A stretch of DNA of 64,000 nt from Colletotrichum lupini. Lineage: Eukaryota > Ascomycota > Sordariomycetes > Glomerellales > Glomerellaceae. Where the stretch lies: assembly GCF_023278565.1 (NCBI RefSeq), contig NC_064675.1, forward strand, positions 7,378,001 through 7,442,000, given 5' to 3'. Under the pieces are notes generated by a model. It was not told where the DNA came from, made no database searches, and saw only the letters and a list, made by a program, of their open reading frames with translations. The position numbers and the translations under genes are program-made. Of this stretch, positions 58,817 through 64,000 are shown piece by piece. The first letter of the stretch is position 1; the number at the start of each line of letters is the position of its first letter.

Positions 58817-61800
58817 TTACCCCCCCCTCTAGCGCAAAAGGCGCTATCCGTAGCGCTTAATTCCCTATTCTAACCCTCCGTAATTACCTCCTATAAGCCT
58901 ATAATAAGGGCGGCTATTACGTTATTATCGGCCCGTAGTAGGGCCGGGCTATCGCTAGCCGCTACTTCTATTTATAATACGAGGTTCCTTAGTAGTCCCG
59001 TAGCCGTTAGGTATTATTTATAGAACGCCTATAGGGCCGCCGGCGCATAGTAAAAGCTCTCTACGTCGTACTACGTAAGGTCCTTATTATACCCTTTTTA
59101 ATCGGCCTAGTATTATAGCTTACTATACTATACTCGCGATTTAACTACTTATAAGACCTTATACTCGGGCTCGTTAAAGCTATAGAGGATCGGTAGTAGG
59201 GGGTCTTAGTATTATCTAAGTAAGGGGTCCTCTATAGCCTTTCTTAGCTTACTTAAGTAGAAGACCGGGTAGGCTTTGCTCCTTATAAGTAGTTTTATAA
59301 TTTATATACTACCTAGGCTAGCGCCGGTAATAGGCTAGGGGCTAGCCTAGGGCTATCGTAGTTTATTAGCGTCTTAGGTCTTTTAATAAGATACGTTTAT
59401 AAATACCCTATTACTAATTTTTAGGTTATTAAGCCGTTAGCGGTAGTTAACGTACTTTTAATATCTTATTTAGGCGACCTTTATATTACTTTTAGTAATT
59501 TCCTAGGCCTCGTAAATACCTTAGGCTATCCTCTAAGCCTTAGTACGGTTAAGCTTCTTTTTAATTAAGTTAAAGCGTCGGGTTCTAGCGGCTTAGTTAA
59601 AAAATAGTCGAGGCTAGCGGCCGAATTTAACTTCGTAAGGTAATAGTCCCGTAGTTTTACTAAGTTAGGCTACGTGGGCGAAGTTTACTATAAGTAGTAT
59701 ATCGCTCTAGTTATCTTAGTAATAATTAACTAGGGGTCGTAGCCGCTAGAGGATATACTAATTTAAGATCTCTATTTAACTATCTATTTACGGGTAGTCT
59801 ATTATTAATAACTATAGCTTAACGCCGCAGAGCCTATATAGCTCCCCTTAGAAATCTAATATAAACTAAGGACTATAGTTAAAAGTAATAGTCTCGGGTA
59901 GCCCGAAGATTAGTAGTACTCGTTCGTAGAACATCCTACTTATATCCTGCGCAGTAGTGGTTTTATAATAAGGTATTAATATAGCTCTTTTACTTAGTTT
60001 ATCGACTATAACGTATATCGTATTATAGCCCTTCTAGTCGGGGGGCACTATTATAAAATCTATCGAAATATACTACTACGGGTAGTTAGGTATAAGTAGA
60101 GGCCTTAGCTCCCCCGGGGGCCTATCGCGGGGTTTTTAAGAGCGACGGTATATATAATAGTTTCTAACGTACTAATAAATATCCGCCGTAAGGCTAGGCT
60201 AGTAGTACTATTACTTAATTATCTTAATTACTTTATTACGCCCCGGGTGCGCTAGGAGCCTCTATTTATATACCTCTTAGATAACTATAGTACGTAAATT
60301 ATCCTCTTTGGGCACGACGAGCTTACCGTCTATTATAAGTAATCCGTCGTTTTAAATTTTTTAGCGCTCGCGGCCCTTGGCTATTAGTGCTCGTATTAAG
60401 GTAAGCAATACTATTATTAGGTCGCGGTTAAGCTTTAGTACTTTTTTAACTAGTAAGTACCCCTAAAGCTCGTCCTCTAGCGTAAGGGCCCTAATTATAA
60501 GCTCGGGCTACTACGCCGCGTTCTTTAATAGCGCTCGTAGCTTAGTAGCGATATTTAATAATAGTAGCTCTAGTAATAATAGGACCTAGGTTTAGTTAGC
60601 CTCTTTTAGTACTTATTAAGTCCTAATATCCTCGTTCTTTTTTAATAGAGCGTCGGCGAGCACATTTTCCTACCCTAGGTAATACTAGATCTAAAAGTTA
60701 AAGTCGGCTAGAGCACTAGCCTAGCGGGCCTATTATAAGTTAAAGAGACGCTTTATTATAAAAAATAGGAGCGGCTAGTAGTTTATAATAATATCGAACT
60801 TTTAATAATAGCTAATTAGTTCCGCACGCTACTCCTCTAAGTAAACTACTATTACTAATATCTCTTTATTATATATAGCGTAATTAAGCTCCGCGCCGTT
60901 TATAGTTTTTAAATAGAACGTTACGGGGTACTATAGGCTATTATCTATCTACTATTAAACTAGGGCTCTAGTATATACCGAGTTTAACGCGTTAGTCTCT
61001 AAGTATATAAGTAGCTCGGGCCTAAAGTAACGGAGTATAGGCGCCGTTATAAGGGCTAGTTTTAGCGCTTCGAACGTAGTATTATAATTAGCGTCGAATT
61101 AAAAAAGTACGCCTTTACTAGTTAGCTTCGTTAGTAATCTAGCTAGGTGCCCGTAGTCTTTTATAAACCTCCTATAGAAATTATAAAAGCCGAGGAACGA
61201 TTAGATACCCTTAAGCAATATAAGTAGCTTCTAGTTCCTTACGATAGAGACCTTATTTTCGTTAGGTTATATACTATTAGTACTAATAACGAAACCTAGG
61301 TATTTTATAGTAGTAACGCTAAATTCGTACTTTTTAATATTAGCTTATAATTTAGCTTTTTATAAGCGATCTAGTACCCTCGTAACGTACTCGTAGTATT
61401 ATAGGGGGTCGTTTAAGAAGATTAGGATGTTGTCTATATACGTAGTATAGAAATTGTCTAGGTACTCTATTAGTACGTCGTTTATATATTACTAGTACGT
61501 AGCTAGCCTATTATAAAAGCTAAAGGGTAGTACTTTATATTTATATACCCCGTAGCGGGTACGGAAGGTCGTAAGGTCTTTTAAAGTAGGGTCGAGGCGG
61601 ATATAATAGAAGGCTTATTTAATATCGAGTTTAATAAATACCTTAGCTCGGCTTAGCTACGTTAGTGTCTCGTTAATTAAAAATAGAGGGTACCGATCCT
61701 TTTTCGTAATCTTATTTAGCTTCTTAAAGTCGATATAAAATCGTAGGCTACTGTTATATTTTTTAACGAATAGTATAAGCGACGTAAAGGGCGCGTTACT

Positions 61801-64000
61801 AAGCTTAATAAATCCCTTATAGAGGTGCTTTAGAAAGTAGGCTCTAGTTACCTCTAGCTCGGGTACTAATTACTTATAGAAGGGGTAGTAAGTAAGCTTC
61901 TCTCGGCCTCCCTTTACGAGCTTTATTTTATAATCGTAGTTACGGTATAGCGCTAATATATTACTCGCTACCTTACTAAAGACGTCGGTCTAAGGCTTTA
62001 GTACCTCTAAAAGCTTTATAATAATAAGGTCTTAGGTCTTTTAATTATTACTTTTTAGAGGGTCCTCTTATCTTGCCTACTTATCCTCGATTATATAGTC
62101 TAGCTTATATAGTAATATAGAGCTTAGCTTAACGTCTTTGCGCTTTAGGTTAGTCTCGAACGCTAGGGCGCTAATAAAAGCGATATTAAGGGTAGTATTA
62201 GCTCCCTTGCGCTAAGTAGAGGTCTACGCGGGTTTAGTCTTTTTTAGAGGGGTCGATAGCGTATTAGTAAGCGCGCGATTTATTTTCTAAGTATTTTTAG
62301 TATCGTTAGACCGCTATATATATCGGTCTCGCGAGCCTTATAATTAATAGAGTATTTTAATAAGTTTAGGCAGTGCCCGCTTTTTTTATAGTTATTCGTT
62401 ATACCGTACTATATCTATCTCGAACATCTCCTACCGTCGCTTAGCATCGATTTAGTATTATATATTAATAATCTTAAGGATATATAGGTCCTCTATATCC
62501 CTAACGATAGTAAAGGGGGTGTTTTATAGTAGTAGATCCTCGGGCTATATTAGGTACTTACGGCGCATATTTAGGTTAACTCTATAGTACTCGAACTACT
62601 TCTGCCCTAGGATTAGGTCGTAGCGCCTTATATTAAGTTAAAATAGGGGTGTTTTTAAGAGGACCCGGTAGTTAATATATAAGTTAGTAGTCTATACTAT
62701 ATTAGCGTCTTTTAATCGCTCGCCGTTAAATCCGGTAGTAGGGATAGGGCATAGTAATTTACTAAATAGGGCTGCGCAGAATTCTTATAATAATAGGGTT
62801 ACGTAGTTATTTATAAATCCGTACTTATTAGCTCCCGTATTAAGTAAGGCTTTTAAGCGAATTCTATATTTATTAAATACTATTATAAGCTCGATCTCAA
62901 GAGGTTGCCCCCTTATAAGATCCTATAGGTTTACTAAATAAATTACTAATTTTCTATCTTTATACTTATCCCCTAGCTAAGAGGTTGCTTATACTAGGGG
63001 GCTTAGTTTTCTAAGTCCGAGACGTGCTACTTATTAATAGCGTCCATAGCTACTATAATAGTATCTAGCTTCTTAGGATAGTCCCGGGAGACGTGGCTAG
63101 GCTCGCTATAAATAAAATAAGTACCGCTATCCTTAAGCTTCTAATATAGAGCCTTAGGGATAGTCTTACGGCCTATAGTTCGGCTATGGGTATTCTACTT
63201 AGTAATACTACTACCTTTACCTCCTCTTTTAATAAGGGCGGTATAGGTAAGTATAGTGCTCTTAGGGGCCCTATTACTAGTTAACGGGGGCTATATTATA
63301 TTAGCGAGCTAGGTAACGTACTTAGTATACTTCTAAAAGGTTGCGTCCTTATTTAGGTACTTTAAGATAGCCTAGTTCTAGAGGTAGATCGGGAGCTTAT
63401 TATAGAAGCAGCGCTTTTACTAGGACTTAGGGAGCTTATTAACGCGGGTAAGCTCCGCGAAGATAGAGCGCTTTTAATAGACGTTTTTAAAGGTAATAAA
63501 GAGGGCGTCTAGCTTCTAGCTAGCGTCGTTTACCGCGGTAGGGCTAGTATAGGCCGATTTAAGCTTATATAATAGCTAGTCTACTATAGTAATCTCGTTA
63601 AAAGCTAGTATAGGGTAGATAAACTTTATTATAGTACTACCGACCTTATTAATAACGTACTCTAGGTAGTATCCGTTAGTACTAAAGTTCGCGTTCTTAA
63701 GGCGCTTCGTAATGCGCTAGAGCTAGTAAGGGAACTTTAGCCCCTTATTATCGTTATTATTTATAAAAATAGGGACGTTAGGTATTTTAAATTTATAAAA
63801 AGGCTAGTATACCGAGGCTAGTGTATTTTTACGGCTACCCTATACCTCGAGTTTAGTAAGGCGCTACTTTAGTATATAGTAAGTATTACCTTTACGCTCG
63901 CTATTACTAATACTAGCTATAGAGCCGTTTTCTAGCTACTTAACGCGCTCGCTAAGCGTAGTATTAGCGCGAAGGGCGCGGTCTAACTACTTCTTAGTAT
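58605..64000 (-). mobile_element. Ty3/gypsy retrotransposon, minus orientation, cut by the window end
   Basis: Starts with a 212-bp LTR (58605-58816). Just inside it a pyrimidine run TTACCCCCCCCTCT is the minus-strand polypurine tract, so this is the 3' LTR and the genes read right to left. Reverse transcriptase remnants on the minus strand include YIDNILIF near 61424-61450 (mutated YLDDILIF) preceded by a VLIEYLDNF segment. Integrase would lie to the left, and protease and gag to the right up to the window end. The body is CpA/TpG-depleted and full of stops. The other LTR and the target duplication are outside the window. Confidence 0.85.

Overview
The window is nuclear DNA of a filamentous ascomycete (Pezizomycotina); genus and species cannot be told from it. 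Evidence: genes with short GT-AG introns (50-91 bp), a HET-domain gene, an NPP1-family secreted protein, fungal P450, esterase, subtilase and monocarboxylate-type transporter families, and large AT-rich blocks in which CpA and TpG are almost absent. That is the signature of repeat-induced point mutation (RIP). Genes of ordinary composition alternate with these blocks.

Layout. 1-7.1 kb: a small secreted protein (-), an NPP1/NLP-family gene (+), a GH1 beta-glucosidase (+) and an intron-containing tRNA-Thr(CGT) (-). 7.24-14.86 kb: a complete, RIP-killed Ty1/copia retrotransposon with 182-bp LTRs and the 5-bp target duplication AAAGT. 15.5-22.2 kb: a secreted nucleoside-hydrolase-like protein (+), an MFS transporter (+) and a vpr-type secreted subtilase (-). 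23.54-24.12 kb: a 580-bp foldback (MITE-like) element with minisatellite arms. 26.6-32.9 kb: a secreted carboxylesterase (-), a mitochondrial BolA-like gene (+) and a five-exon cytochrome P450 (+). 33.9-34.8 kb: two related tRNA-like/SINE-like sequences around a purine-rich stretch. 35.06-36.95 kb: a RIP-killed pogo/Fot-type DNA transposon with TA target duplication. 37-43.3 kb: a broken gene fragment, a HET-domain gene (+), a four-exon SMP/C2 lipid-binding protein (-) and an epoxide hydrolase pseudogene (-). 43.5-64 kb: continuous RIP-mutated DNA made of a copia element (-), split by an 8.1-kb gypsy element (+; 190-bp LTRs, target duplication GTACT), followed by a second gypsy element (-) that runs off the window.

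How it fits together: the living genes are mostly secreted or secondary functions typical of accessory regions in plant-associated fungi (NPP1, subtilase, esterase, glucosidase, P450, HET), interspersed with inactivated transposons. I see no biosynthetic cluster core enzyme. The most unusual signals are: (1) protein-like reading frames antisense to pol, between pol and the 3' LTR, in both complete LTR elements; (2) complementary mutation patterns in the paired LTRs that locate the RIP boundary inside the LTRs; (3) the minisatellite foldback element; (4) an NPP1 protein whose signature heptapeptide is strongly altered.
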